DNA of 64,000 nt from Glossina fuscipes. Taxonomy: Eukaryota; Arthropoda; Insecta; Diptera; Glossinidae. The translations under genes were made by a program, and so were the position numbers. The notes below the pieces were generated by a model. The model was not told where the DNA came from. It was given only the letters and a program-made list of their open reading frames with translations, and made no database searches. Shown piece by piece: positions 51,601 through 64,000 of this stretch; position 1 is the stretch's first letter; every line of letters begins with the position of its first letter. Location of the stretch: NCBI RefSeq assembly GCF_014805625.2, contig NW_023998415.1, positions 41,505,649 through 41,569,648 of the forward strand. Direction: 5' to 3'.

Positions 51601-53960
51601 CTTTTTCTTTTAAATAAATTTTCCAATAATAAAGAAGGACACAAACTAACTTGTAGAAGGGAAAATTATTGCAATGATAACAAAAGGAGTATATGAAATT
51701 TTGTAAGTGTGACTTGAATGAAAAATTTCAATAGTTGAATACTGGGCCAACAGTTTTGTAATTCACATAAATTAACAGCGAAACATTATGCGCTGCAATA
51801 ACTATGGACAAGAGAGAGGGTTGTGCCCCGACAATATAAAATCATTTTGCGATGCTGAATTTAAAACGACAGTTAAATATATTTCAACTTTAGGCAAATG
51901 CGCCAAACGACTATCAACTATGCTAAACAGCCATTCACGTACCAAGGCAACGGCAGCAGTAATAACATCGCATCGATAGATAGCAATAACAGCCGTTTCG
52001 TTGGGATCTCGAATACGTTTTCAAAAAAAAAAAAAACAAAAAAATAAAAAAAAAGACATGTTACGTTCACCATATTGCATTCAAAAATGTTGTAGAAGAA
52101 AAGAGAAAAAAAAAAGAAAAAAAAGGAAACAAAAATGAAAAAAGATGAGCAAAACCCAAAGAAAGTGGCAATCTGCTGATGATATTTGAACATTTACCGG
52201 AATAAGGGCGTTTCAGGCAACAACACTTGTTTTAACTATTGCACGCGTCTATCTACAAACATATGTTCATTGTCTGATGTATTAAATAGATATTAAACTG
52301 TGCTCTCAGTTCGATATCTGAATCTCTCGGCTTACGGCGCTTAGGCAGTCTACAATTGTTGTTGTTGTTGTTGTTGTTGTTGCTGTTGTTTCCTATTCTT
52401 AGTGTTCATTCAGCATTGTTATTGCCGTTGTACGTGGGACACATATGTCGGCACTTTGGCTGAATTTTGAAATAAATAATTCGCGCAAAAACAAGTATAT
52501 TAACAATCACATAAACTACGTTAACACGATTGCCGTTATCTATCTGCCTATAAATGCATGCATAATTATTACAACAGATTACAACGCCACTTTTCCTTCT
52601 TTCATTTTTTCCTCGTCTCTTCATTTTATCTCCTCTCTTTCCTTTTTTGGTTTCGCTATCTGCTTCTCACCTTCTATTTGTATTCATCTCTCTATATTGT
52701 CATCATTTTGGTTCCGGAAATTATTTGAATGAAACTTCATATTAGCTAACAGCCAAATGCATAGTTACATCATATGCTATCAATGCGAATTACTATAGTA
52801 ATTTTGCACAAGTTACATCTAACTATATAAAGTTAGATAGCAACAATTGTTAAGTAAGTGTGCACAATTTTCATTTGCTTGCATTTGTGTGCGTGTATTT
52901 TTAAATGAATCACTCTTAACAGAATGTATTATTTAATTATTTCTTCAACTGTTTATCATAAGAGCTCTGCACATATTAATATTTATTATGAAAACAATCA
53001 AATAAAATTTAATTCGAGCATACATATGCGGAGGTAACTACTTATGCGATTAGCTTCAATGTTCCGTTAAGTATGAGTTATGAGTTAACGATAAGTAAAT
53101 CACTTATACGTACGGTTATCCCATCTGTGCCCATTAAATACGCTAATAAAAAGAATTGATAATTTTTTTTAAAAATATATATTATTGTAAATATATGTAT
53201 GTCGGCATTAATAGTGAAGGAATTGGTCTTACAATTGTAAAGTTAAGTTCAACAATAACCGCCTGAGTAGCCGAAGGCGAGGAATCTCGCCGTTTTTAAT
53301 AATAAAACCCGATAGCCTTAGATGCTAGTGCTTTTTTAAGAGTTTAGTCTTACAATTTATTTCTCTGGCGAAATTAATAATAATAATAATAATAATAATA
53401 AGTCCAACAATAATAATAACAAAGAGAAAACTTGCAAAATTCACTCGGAATTTGATATTCGATCGCCACATTTTTCCAATTTTCAGTATATAAACATAAA
53501 ATACAGCAAAACTGCATAGAAACATAGGTAACGTATCAGTATATATGAAATAAATGAATTCTATCTTCAATATGCAATCAAATACCGTATACAGATAGTG
53601 TTTTTTTCCTAAAGTTTATTTATACCAAAACTATTAAAGCCTTTCCTCTACGTTAATTGCTTTACGTCTTTACCACGTCAATACACAGAATAGCGTCTTT
53701 ATTTCGCAACCTAGTAGCTGTAACCTTTTTGACCATCATTTCCTTGCTAACCAGGAACCCATCATCAGGAAATTGAGTTTCAAGTCTGTATAGTTGGGTT
53801 CGTTAACAATGTAAGTCTCAACGACATATGTCCCCAAGTCATGCTAATCCAAAATTAATTAAGCGTTAACATCGTTTAGCTCTTCGAGTAGGAGGCAGGA
53901 ACTTGTTTACCAATTTTCCCTATTTTTCGGTTTGATCTGAAGCTTACTTGAAAACTCTTA

Positions 53961-53994
<34 letters not shown>

Positions 53995-54506
53995 GAAACA
54001 GCTATTCAACAAGACCGTTACTTGATTCAAACTTTCCTTGATCGAATAGCTGCAAATGCGTATACGCGTATATGTACACGTACAATCATTTTCTATATAG
54101 GTCAAACGACCAGCCACCGTGAAGACAATTGCGTGGACACGAATATAATTCGAAGATAAAACCAGAATATTTCCAGTCGCCTTCAAGTTGGCAAGTATTT
54201 TGTTTTTGAACTTTTGACAGACTGTGAGAGTGTTTTTTAACACTAGATTTCCGGAAACCGTCAATTTGACGAAATTTCGTTTTTATTATTTTCCGTTTTT
54301 CTTACGGAATCCGCCAATTTGACATACAATTAGCCCAAATGCATGTTCAGTGCAAAAATGTTTCCGTTTGGTTTACTAATATACTCATAGTTAACGTCCC
54401 ATGTATACGCGATGTTTTATTTTCATTGAATTCCTTATCATGCTATCATTCTTGCGCCCTGTAATTTCATTTGTATAAATGAGATAACAGAATTTATTAA
54501 AAACTA

Positions 54507-54545
<39 letters not shown>

Positions 54546-55617
54546 ATAAATTAACGTTATTGTTTGAAAGTGCCATCTCTGAAACGACGTCAACACTTCA
54601 CATCATTTCAATCATTGCAATACGGAACGCAGCAGGAACCATGTCAGAAAAAACGAATAACTTTCGAAACGATTCAAGAAACTATTTGGCAATACCGATG
54701 ATGCTAGCTCGAAGCACACACATATTCGGATTCTAGGACTCAATTTGTTGCATATGCATCAAACAACAAATTAGAAAAGTTAAGTGTCAAACGCAGGTGC
54801 AAGAATTAGTTTAGTAAAAACCACAACGGATATGGAAGTGCGCTTAATGAAGAGTCCTCTACAGCTTGTTTAACTTTCCATTAATACATAAAACTCAATT
54901 AATGCAAACAACTATCGAATATTTTTCGGCCGTCCTTGCCGTCCGAAAATACTCTACTTATCCTTATCTTTAACGTGCCTTCAAATGAAAACAATCAACT
55001 CCAAATTCCATTGTGACATTTTCGTGTTAATGCTTTTTTTCCGCAAATTGGCAATCGCCAGCTTCGTAAGATTACCGTACTGTACGACGTCGACAGGACA
55101 AAGCATCATGAATCTGCAATTTGTGTTTGGCATGTGTTTTCATTTCCTCGAAAATCGGTTTGTTTTCAATCCAATGTCTTGCTGCGTTCGAGACAATATC
55201 ATTAAACTAATGGTTAATGAAAATCTTAATCATTCCTTCTTTTCATTTTTCTTGATTTTTTTTTATGGCTTATCGCCATATAATGTTTTATGGAAATTTA
55301 TATATGTCCGATAAAATATGTTCAAAGTATATGGAAGAGTGTACGCAAAAGTAGTTTTTACCAAGTCAAAGGCACAGATAGGGAAACGCAAGCCGAATAC
55401 GAAACATTCCGATAATATATACTTTGTTTATTTAAAATTTACTGCTTACTTCTAATGATTGACGGAATACAAATATATTATATGAAGGTTAATATGATAT
55501 ATTAAAATAGAATTGGAAATTTCTTGTCTCATTAAACTAATATATTACATATAACTATAATGAATAAAGTATTATTGACAATAATATATTATACCATATA
55601 ACGCAACTATGAAAATA

Positions 55618-55644
55618 CTAAAAATAATAATAATAGTAATTATG

Positions 55645-55695
<51 letters not shown>
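55618..55695. repeat. (AAT)n microsatellite
   Basis: Imperfect AAT units followed by about 15 perfect ones. Confidence 0.95.
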
Positions 55696-56519
55696 TTACA
55701 AAACATAATGTCATGCTTTTCCTAAACTGGCAATTACACGTTGAACAACTATACGACACAACTTGGCAGCTGTGCGCAACAAACAATAACTTCTCATAAA
55801 ACTCTTTTTTTCTATATTCGAATTATTGCAACAGTTACTGTATGATGCCATTACCTCCTATTTGATTTGATTCGATAATTTCGGTTCTAGGTTCCTAGAT
55901 TACGTTCACTGATTCATTTTTATAATCGATGAAAAAAGAAACTGAAACACATTTTCAATGAAACCGTTCCGTTGAGGAAATTTTTTAAAAACATTTAGCG
56001 TAAATAACAATTATATCATCCATATTACTCACACATTACTCATACTTATATATGTATTGTTAATTTTTCATTTGGTTTTGAAGGCGGTTTTCTAAGAACT
56101 TCTACCATTCTTGTAATAAATTGTGACAAGAATAATGCAATTGAAAGAACATGCATCTGATATATTGAAAATTGCATAACAATAAATTCAATTATAATTT
56201 CTTCATTTTTATTTATTTATTTTTTTATTTTTATTTTTATTTTTTTTTTTCCCCTCTCATTTTCTATTTTCTATCTAAGGATGACGACGATGATGATACT
56301 CATCATTATAATATTGCAGATGAAGTAAAGTATGCTCAGGCGTGTTTTTCTTTTAAACGAAAGAGCACAAGTTATTTATGACGAGTGAAATGAAGGAAAA
56401 AAAAAAAAAAGAAGCTTAACAATGATATAACAATATGTAAACGGATAAGAGCAACAACAAAGAAAAGCATAATATAGAAAAAAAAAAAAAAAAAAAAAAA
56501 ACAAACTATAAACTTAATA

Positions 56520-57078
56520 GGTTGGATGGAAAGTTCTGTCGTATTTTTATTCACCTACTTTGCCTTAACATACACAACGCAACAGTTTTAATGTGATCTT
56601 CAACAGTTGTATGATGAATGCGTAACTCTTCTACAATTTCTCGATATGTTAAATGTCGATTATTTTCTAATATCGATCACAAAACATAATTATCGATAAT
56701 TTTCTTGGAGGCTGAGATCATCCGGAACGAAAACTATTGCTAAACCACGTGCAAACATTTACAATATCTTTTTCAAATCTCGCACACAAATTTTTAAATG
56801 CAACCGAGGCGTTGCTTCCTTTTTGCAATTCACACAAATTGCAGTGACATAATGGCACTTTACCTAGTGACATGTTTTTCAATTTAAATATCACAAGTAA
56901 ATGATGAACGGGAAAAAAACACTCCTTTTATATTATACAGCAGTTAAAAAAACAAAAAAAAAAAAAGAAAATCCGCATGGCTCACTGGCCATATGTTTTT
57001 CTTTTTTTTTTTTTTTTTTTTTATTTATCAGAAATATTGCCTGTCTATTTAAAATACGACAGAACTTTCCCTCCAACC
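56520..57078 (-). mobile_element. 559-bp mariner deletion derivative with intact terminal inverted repeats
   Basis: Ends match over about 28-30 nt: left begins GGTTGGATGGAAAGTTCTGT, right (reverse complement) GGTTGGAGGGAAAGTTCTGT, both continuing CGTATTTT, and both are bordered by TA. On the minus strand the interior keeps the N-terminal half of a mariner transposase. NASVAFKNLCARFEKDIV (about 56840-56790) matches the first helix-turn-helix (compare GKNASQAHKKLCAVYG), and YREIVEELRIHHTTVEDHIK (about 56655-56595) matches the second (TTREIAEKLNVSHTxIxxHLK). The catalytic half is missing: soon after the second motif the sequence runs into the left terminal repeat. It also carries A-rich and T20-class runs (56947-56970, about 57002-57022). 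Full mariners are about 1.3 kb. Motifs are closest to the mellifera subfamily. Confidence 0.82.
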
Positions 57079-57925
57079 TAATATATACATAGGTTATGAG
57101 CGAAACTTCTATACTCACTAACATGAAAAGAAAAACAACTAGAATTTCGACACTCTACAACGCCGGATGAATACAACCGACATTTTTCATTTTTAAAGAG
57201 GTCCGTCCAGTAGGTTAACTCTTCGAAAATACATTCAAAATTTCTATGATCGTATGCGTTCTCTTCTCGTCCGTATGCGTTAAAGCCTTCTCAGTGGACG
57301 TTGTATTGTAGGTAAACGCGCTTTTCAGCAACTTAGCCGACTATCAATACGATAATCATGCGAGCACGCAACAACCTTTCACATTTTTTCCCAAAATTCA
57401 AAGCCAATATATACAAGTTTTGCAACCGCGTCTACCATAGGCGCCATCTATATGAACTGGCAGATATACTCAGATCGAATCTAAATTTAATACCAATTAC
57501 GAATATATATTTATTTATGGACCTTCCTTCTGAATGTTACCAATGTTTTAACAAAACGAATATAGCCCTTGGCGAAGGGTACATATATATAAAAAAAAAA
57601 AAAAAAAAAAATGAAATTTAAAAAAAAAAAATTAAAAAATTAGATTTTAAGTAGTGGAACAGACAGCAACAATACATAAAAACGTAAGCAAAAATAAATA
57701 AATAACTATTTTCAAATGGTTACATATTCATATATTAATGTCGTAAACAACTCATTAAGTACTTTTTAATACCTAAAAAGCGTTGCGAAAAGTCGAAAAG
57801 TGTGATGACATCGTAAAACAGTGTTAATCAAATAACAGAAATTAATGAAAAATAAAGAATGAATTCTATAAAGGAATCAAAGAGAAACCAAGTCAAGTGC
57901 ATATTTGTAAGGAAAAGTGCAACAC

Positions 57926-57941
57926 ATATACATACATACAT

Positions 57942-57979
<38 letters not shown>
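57926..57979. repeat. (CATA)n(CA)n microsatellite
   Basis: Compound tetranucleotide and dinucleotide tract. Confidence 0.93.
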
Positions 57980-58050
57980 GTGTACATACATATGCGCACA
58001 TACGTATATATAGATTCACGTAACATACATAAATACATTTACGTAAGTAA

Positions 58051-58120
58051 GTACATGCATACACATATATACATATATGTACATGCATAAACATATATAC
58101 ATATATGTACATGCATACAT
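58051..58120. repeat. 28-bp tandem repeat, about 2.5 copies
   Basis: Unit begins GTACATGCATACACATATAT; copies start at 58051, 58079 and 58107. The internal GTACATGCAT block is nearly palindromic. Confidence 0.85.
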
Positions 58121-60100
58121 ATACACTCACGCAAGAAAACACGTTGTATAAAAGACAAAAACTAATATTATAAGCAATTCTCATGAGACAAACACACACT
58201 CACACGCTCACACATATAAAGGCTCGCACTTACGCAACATATACTACTAGTCGCAGTCTACTCAGAGTTACTCCTTACGTTCAGCAGAAGAATGAAAATA
58301 AAGAAAAAAGATTTCAATTCAATTCAAAAAATTGTAATAGAAATGAAAGCCAACAAAGAGCTTTAAACATACTGTGAAAGAGTTATCTTAGAAAAGAAAA
58401 AAAAAAAAAAAGGAAAAAACCAAGTGAGGAAGGAAAACTTTTAGAAAATGACAGCAACAAATGACAACCGACAAACGTTGTCGGACTGGTATGTGTGCGT
58501 TAATTAAATTTTCTCATTTTTTATTTTTCTTTTCTTTTCTTTCCATTTTTTTTTTTTTTTTTTTTTTTTTTCTTTTTCTCCACTCTTCTCCTCTCTTTTT
58601 TTTATTCATTGGTATTCTTTCCATTTCTTTGGCTTAGCATACTTAAGTGAATTTCTTGAGATTATTGTTCATTTTTAGCTTTTAAACATTCATATGTACG
58701 ACAAACCTACCGGGATGTTGCACTAAAAGAACCGAGTGTATCTAATGTTTGCTTTCTCTCACTCTTGCTCTCGCTCTCACTGTCACTCTCACTCTCTATA
58801 TCTTTCTCTTTCTCTCTCTGTCACTTGGGAAAAGTTATCCTTGCGAATCAAACGGGAACATAGAAAATTGTTAGAAAATATTTTTATTCTTTTTGTTTTT
58901 TTCTCAATCATTTACACAACTGCAGTTTATAGGGTGCAGGGGTATATGTATGCATGTTTGTATGTTTTGCATGCGTATGTATGCCTATGTTCGCATATGG
59001 TAACCAATGTTAGAAATCGCCATACTTCGTAAATGGGTTTTATTCCCATTGTCCGCTTGTATGTCTGTCAATGTGTCGGCGGCGTAAATATTTGACAAAG
59101 ACTATGGTTTTCCTTTTGTTTGAGATTAATGGTTTTATTGTTATGGGTTGACTTACATTCATTTTCAACCAAATAATTTTATATTGTTTAAACTTTGAGA
59201 AGACGTCTTGGTGCGGTTATAAAATATTTCACTGTGTATGTATGTTCGTTGGACTGTTAGTGTGTATTTGAGTTTTTGTTTTTTTTTTTGTTTTTTTTTT
59301 TTTTTATAAAAAAGTAATTGCACAAAAATTTTTATGTAAAATCATTTAAACTAAGAGAAGCAGATAAGGTTTTGTTAACGTTATGAATAAGAAATTTAAA
59401 CTAACAATTTCTGCTTTAGATACACAGTTTAAGACAAAAAGTTTTTTCTTTCTTTTTTATTTTTCCTTTTCAGATTAGCTCGAGGCAGAATAGAAGCATT
59501 AAATTCCAATTGTGACAACTGAGCGCAAACCAATCGCTATTAGAATGAAAAAAACGCGCGCATATTCAGAGCATAGTATGTGTTTTTAATGTGTTTTAAT
59601 TATTATTTCACTATTAACATGAAGAAAATTCTCCATAACAGTTTCCTATTTCTAATCATGACGAGGTTTTAAGATGTTCAATTCAATTATTCCCATTTGT
59701 CCGAAACTTTACATTAGATGATCTTGATTGGGACACTTGAGGTCCCGAAATTTGGGAAGAAAAATCAATTACTGATTTCATTCTGCCGATCAACTTTGTA
59801 GAAAGGACTGTAGTAAAGGACCTTTTAGTAACACATATAAAATTCGCAAAAAAAAAAATATATATATATATATGCAGAATATATATATATATATATATAT
59901 ATATGCAGAATACTTTAAAGTGTAGCAGATATCGCTGTAAAGTTGGATGAAAATATTTATTAGACTCACCTGAAAATCTTTTCCAATCACTCAAGATCAT
60001 CGCGATGCAATCACAATTAAGAAAAAGCCCTGTAATTATACCTTGCAGTGCAAGAGTATCAAAAGCTATGCGGATGTATACAACCCCCGGAGGGTTTGCG

Positions 60101-60275
60101 AATCGATTTAAGCTTGCCCGTCTGTCCATGTATTTTAGTGTTCAACTTACAGGTCGTAATTTTTTAGATATTTCAATATAGTTTGATACCCCGACGTATT
60201 TTGACCGAACGCAGAACCTTTTGGGAAATTATTCGGATCGCGTAACTTTTCCAATCGCTTTCCCTATAATTCCTT
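60101..60275 (+). repeat. Dispersed repeat, copy B (related to 23058-23240)
   Basis: Starts AATCGATTTAAGCTTG and shares TTCAACTTACA and CGACGTATTTTG with the 23 kb copy in matching order. Confidence 0.6.
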
Positions 60276-60404
60276 TATTTTGGAAAGTTGTTATATTGAA
60301 TAACTGCATTGAGAGAATTGGTCTAAATTATTTAAGGGTGAACCGAGGCCAGTGTTACCGTACTCAACTCCGAAGAATGGGCGTATACTCGTCTTGTCAT
60401 AATG

Positions 60405-60560
60405 TTTGCAATACCCAAAAGGAAGCTTCAAAGACGCTATAGTATATATATATATATATATATATTCTTGATTAGCGCGAAATTCTGAATCAATTAAGCT
60501 ACGTGTATCCGTTTTGCTGATGTGTGTTACAGACACTCTTCTGGTTGCAAAAACGAAGAT
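60405..60560 (+). repeat. Degenerate copy of an abundant fly repeat
   Basis: Reads CCCAAAAGGAAGCTTCAAAG, then CGCTATAGTATATATA, then ATTCTTGATTAGCGCGAAAT. From memory these blocks recur in this order in a common interspersed repeat of higher flies. Confidence 0.4.
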
Positions 60561-61620
60561 ATCGACTTCACATTTGATAGAAGCTTTGCGAAGCATTCAT
60601 ACAGTAAAAGTTTTTTACGGCCATAAGTAGAAGGATAGAACGCTACAGATTTTTAATGGTAGTGAACGTGCGAGAATCGGCTCCATCTGAATTCAACCTT
60701 CTTACATGTTCTCATTGAACATTCTCGTTTGAAGTGATATGACATATTCAAGATAAACTTCTCTATTTAGTTTGATTCTACCTACAATTCTTCATTTGTA
60801 AGCAAGTTGGATAAATTGCCAGTTAATACACTGCACATGCAATGGAAAGTAAACTGTTTCTTTGTTTTAAAAATGAAATTTTGCATAGCGTTAAGATCGA
60901 TCGCCATAGGATTTCGAAAAATCATACTTATCGTTAAGTTCAATTGTACTGCAACGAAAGACCGAACGAATCCCTATGGGCTTGCGGCTAAGTGAAATAC
61001 TCCATAACTGCTTTACTAAGCAGAATACATAGAAGTAGAAAATGTGCGTATTAGTACATCATACATATAAACTATGTAACAACTCTTTAGTGGACCATGG
61101 CTCAGTATTCAATACTGTGTACCATCCTACAATTATCCCGTATAAGGACTTTGCAAAATAAACCCTTATAGAGGAAGTGAACACAGGAAAACAAAATGGA
61201 TAGACGGATAGACAAGGTGACGTCGGCGTGTCTTAAGTTCTTCTACGCATTGCGTACATTCGCACAAACTATAAGAAAATTTAAGAGAAATTTGAGATTA
61301 TTTAAGTTTGTGTCTTCCCCACAATGTTTCGACAATGTTTCGTGATTTTGACAGATACACAGCTCCATACATATAGTTACATCGATTCCGCTATTCAAGC
61401 AAATATATACATTTTATAGGTTCTGCCATGCATTATATTGAATATAAATTTTTTTTTTTTTTTTTTTTTTTTTGACTTGCAAACACTTGCTGTTGTGTTA
61501 ACAATCATAGACGAACGGACGAAGTAAGTATAATATTGAAAATATGACTTGAAGTATATACGATTTATGTCTTCATTTATGCTGCAATCAAATACCGTAA
61601 GCGAGGTAGCGGTTAAAAGA

Positions 61621-61652
61621 TCTGTCGTCGTCGTCGTCGTCGTCGTCGTCGT
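61621..61652. repeat. (GTC)n trinucleotide repeat
   Basis: About ten GTC units passing into GTT. Confidence 0.93.
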
Positions 61653-63937
61653 TGTTGTCGTTCTTTCTTGATCTTCTGTGTGAAGCTAAAGAAAAATTTT
61701 CGTTGCGATTTTTTAATTTCGTTTTCATTTTTTCTAGAGAATTATTAAACGCTTTTGATCGATTCTTTTTAAGAGCATTCTATGACACTGAACATGATGC
61801 GAAGTGACGGGCGACTTTAGTTCTTGCGATTGTTAAATAATTCAATAGAACTCGTTATTGGAATAGTATCAATCATTTAGTATAACGTTCGCATGTGTCC
61901 GAAAAGGCGCTGAACATTTCTTCCATTTATTATCAGGCAGTTTCTTCGCAAACTTGCATTAATTCTTTATATACAGTTGTAGTAGATTTATGTTATTAGA
62001 CCTGTGTATATAATGAACACAAATATTCGGATAATGTATGAAATACAATGTGTTTTTCCTGCTCTTTAATTGCTTTTATTTGCTGTTTGTTTAGTTTAAA
62101 GGTAGGCCAAGGGTTACTCTAAATTTCGTTAAAGCTTCTCCTTACAATTTTTTAGAAATTTAGTCATCAAATTAGTAGTAGTTTAGTCGCCACAATTGGT
62201 TACTGACTTCAGTTCAATATTGCTATTGTTATTCTAAATATCTCCGCAGCTAGCACTCGATATGCTTACATCGAACCATATGTTAGAAGCTTATTACGAA
62301 ATGCTACTAACTCAATAATGAAATGTATTTATGTATATTTTCAATTTTTTATTACATTACAGTGTAAACCTTTATTTGAGTATTATGCTAATGATGCCCT
62401 AGGGACGTTAAAGCAGGAGCTATAAGCAATTCTTTTAATGCGTGCATCCGATTTATGTATGTAAACAATATAACAACGTTTAAGTTTAGAGTATAAACAA
62501 AGGTAAATGAAAATTTATAGGTAAATCCAAAAAAAAAAAGCAAGAGAAAAATCTTTTTTCCAATTGTTTCCTATAACAACTCGGCGCAATATCAAAAACA
62601 TAACGTAACATATAAATAGAAAAAAAAAAAAGAAGGAAATCGGGAAAATAAACAGAATAATAGTAATATTCACAAAACGTTTAAGAAAAGGAGAAGAAGA
62701 AGAAAAAGAAAAAAAGAAACAAACCAAAACAAATAAGAAAACAAAGTCTTATTTCGCCTCAAGCGGATATTTACGATATCCGTCATAATGAGGAAAAAAA
62801 TTAAAATAAAATAACATCAAAGGCCTTTGAACTTGTTTTTTTTTCACATTTTTCGACAGCTAACCGCACCAAAATGCATTTGAAGACGGGAAGACTTCGC
62901 TATCAAGAAGCTAATCTATAGAATTGATTCTACTTTTATCTTTTCCGCTAATGTCACCCCGACTACTTAGCCAAGCAACGTGCTCGGTAAAAACCGGACA
63001 ACAATGAGAGAGAAAGAATTGGCGAAAGAGGATTAAAGGTACGAACGCAACGTGGAAGATGAAAGCCCCCTATCGGCCAGTTACTATTACGTTAGCATAT
63101 TGATTGATCGAGCGACCACATGACAATCATTTGCTGCGCATGAGATTGAACGCGGGCTTCTTTTATGAGAGGCTCTAAGTTGTTCAACAAAAGACAGACA
63201 AGTGCAGCTTAATCTGCTTAAATTCGAGAGTCGACATATGCTACGGGAAAAACAAAATTGCTCAACTCTTCTGCAAGATTTCGTAGAGAAAAAATCATTT
63301 TATAGATATCAGGACGAGCTTGTCGTCTCTACCACTTAGGAGAATATCTAGTCAAAATTTTCATTTAAGTACTTCAACAATTTCTTCGAGCCATTTCATC
63401 CGAAAAGCTCAAAATTAAGGTTCCTTTGAATGATTAATTAACATTAACCTACCTGTGATGTAAGATCTATTTTATAAAAAATTTGCATTTATTTACACCC
63501 AAATTATTTTGATTATTCACCTTAAGCAAAAGACTGGACATTCTTTCGGCATGAAATCCAACTATGGCCGAAAAAATGGGGGAAACGTTTAGTATCCGAT
63601 ACAAAAAAGAAAAAGGCAAATATGAATGTTATTCTCTTGAAATAAACGCATAACTTATTCCTATATATAGAATATATCTAGCCATTCACGCATCTTTATA
63701 TGAAAAGCAGAACGATATTATTAATTATGGTTAGGTTGATTAAAAGCAAATTGAACATTGAGAATTGTGTTCTCATTTCAGGTCTGTTTTCCTCGATCTT
63801 TGAGATTGATTATGGCCTCGATCGAAACTGTCACTGTATAATCAAAAGATAGTTACAATTGCTCTCGAGAACTCGAATGGATACAATATTGGAGAGTTTT
63901 CACTAAGAAGTTATGCACGATTAACGCACACATCCGC

Positions 63938-63941
63938 ACAA

Positions 63942-64000
<59 letters not shown>
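63938..64000. repeat. (CA)n(GA)n microsatellite at the window edge
   Basis: Short CA run followed by at least 45 nt of GA repeat, continuing past the window. Confidence 0.95.

Larger units (their letters stand above)
51354..56519. other. Region upstream of the first visible coding exon; no gene recognised
   Basis: May include 5' UTR, a 5' UTR intron or promoter of the minus-strand host gene, but no core promoter can be assigned. Repeats are T33 (51568-51600), (GTT)n at about 52354-52388, (AAT)n at about 53376-53401, A30 (53962-53991), (TA)n at about 54512-54541, and (AAT)n at about 55618-55695. Confidence 0.55.
57079..64000. other. AT-rich DNA with microsatellites and degenerate repeats, no gene recognised
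   Basis: Contains (CATA)n(CA)n at about 57926-57979, a 28-bp tandem repeat (58051-58120), a long T run near 58546-58570, CT-rich sequence near 58750-58825, (TA)n at 59860-59904 and 60442-60465, T25 near 61449-61473, (GTC)n near 61621-61652, and a terminal (CA)n(GA)n. The 148-codon minus frame at 60129-59683 is largely simple-repeat derived. Confidence 0.55.

Noticed and set aside
53262..53340. Box A-like GAGTAGCCGAAGG with a GGCGAG-GAAT-CTCGCC hairpin
   Set aside because: Small perfect stem but no box B and no tRNA fold; could be chance or a decayed repeat.

Overview
The window looks like AT-rich dipteran nuclear DNA, most likely from a higher fly of the tephritid or drosophilid type. This is inferred from the transposon families (PHD-finger LINE, R1-clade, mariner and Tc1 relics), the very high density of AT, CA and AAT microsatellites, and a host protein rich in Gly, Asn, Gln and Ser. 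Nothing bacterial or viral was recognised, and most open frames are chance or repeat-driven.

Host gene: one gene on the minus strand explains the layout. Its first visible coding exon (51353 down to 51042) starts with an ATG and ends at a strong splice donor. The only other exon recognised (261 down to 1) has a splice acceptor, is open to the window edge and is in the same phase. If they are adjacent exons, the intron between them is about 50.8 kb. I do not recognise the gene; low-complexity composition suggests a regulatory protein.

Inside the intron is a transposon graveyard. It holds a nearly complete LINE (about 14.9-19.25 kb) with a PHD-finger ORF1 broken by one stop and an ORF2 broken by one frameshift. 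Next to it lies a Tc1-like transposase relic on the minus strand (19.44-20.13 kb), and a second Tc1 C-terminal relic follows at 21.9-22.1 kb. Mariner relics lie at 36.2, 45.75-45.96 and 47.04-47.23 kb, an R1-clade reverse transcriptase C-terminal relic at 44.17-44.74 kb, and a 401-bp TIR-bounded Tc1/mariner mini-element at 49.85-50.25 kb. There are also tRNA-derived SINE-like units near 2.9 and 39.6 kb.

Upstream of the first coding exon (51.35-64 kb) there is no recognisable gene. It contains a 559-bp mariner deletion derivative with well-matched TIRs and TA flanks (56.52-57.08 kb), degenerate dispersed repeats and many microsatellites. Two assembly gaps exist, 10 N at 8823 and 100 N at 41822; the second is flanked by apparently perfect 107-nt inverted arms. 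I found no convincing new multi-gene system. The useful content is the large-intron gene model and a set of decayed transposons that simple ORF calling misses.
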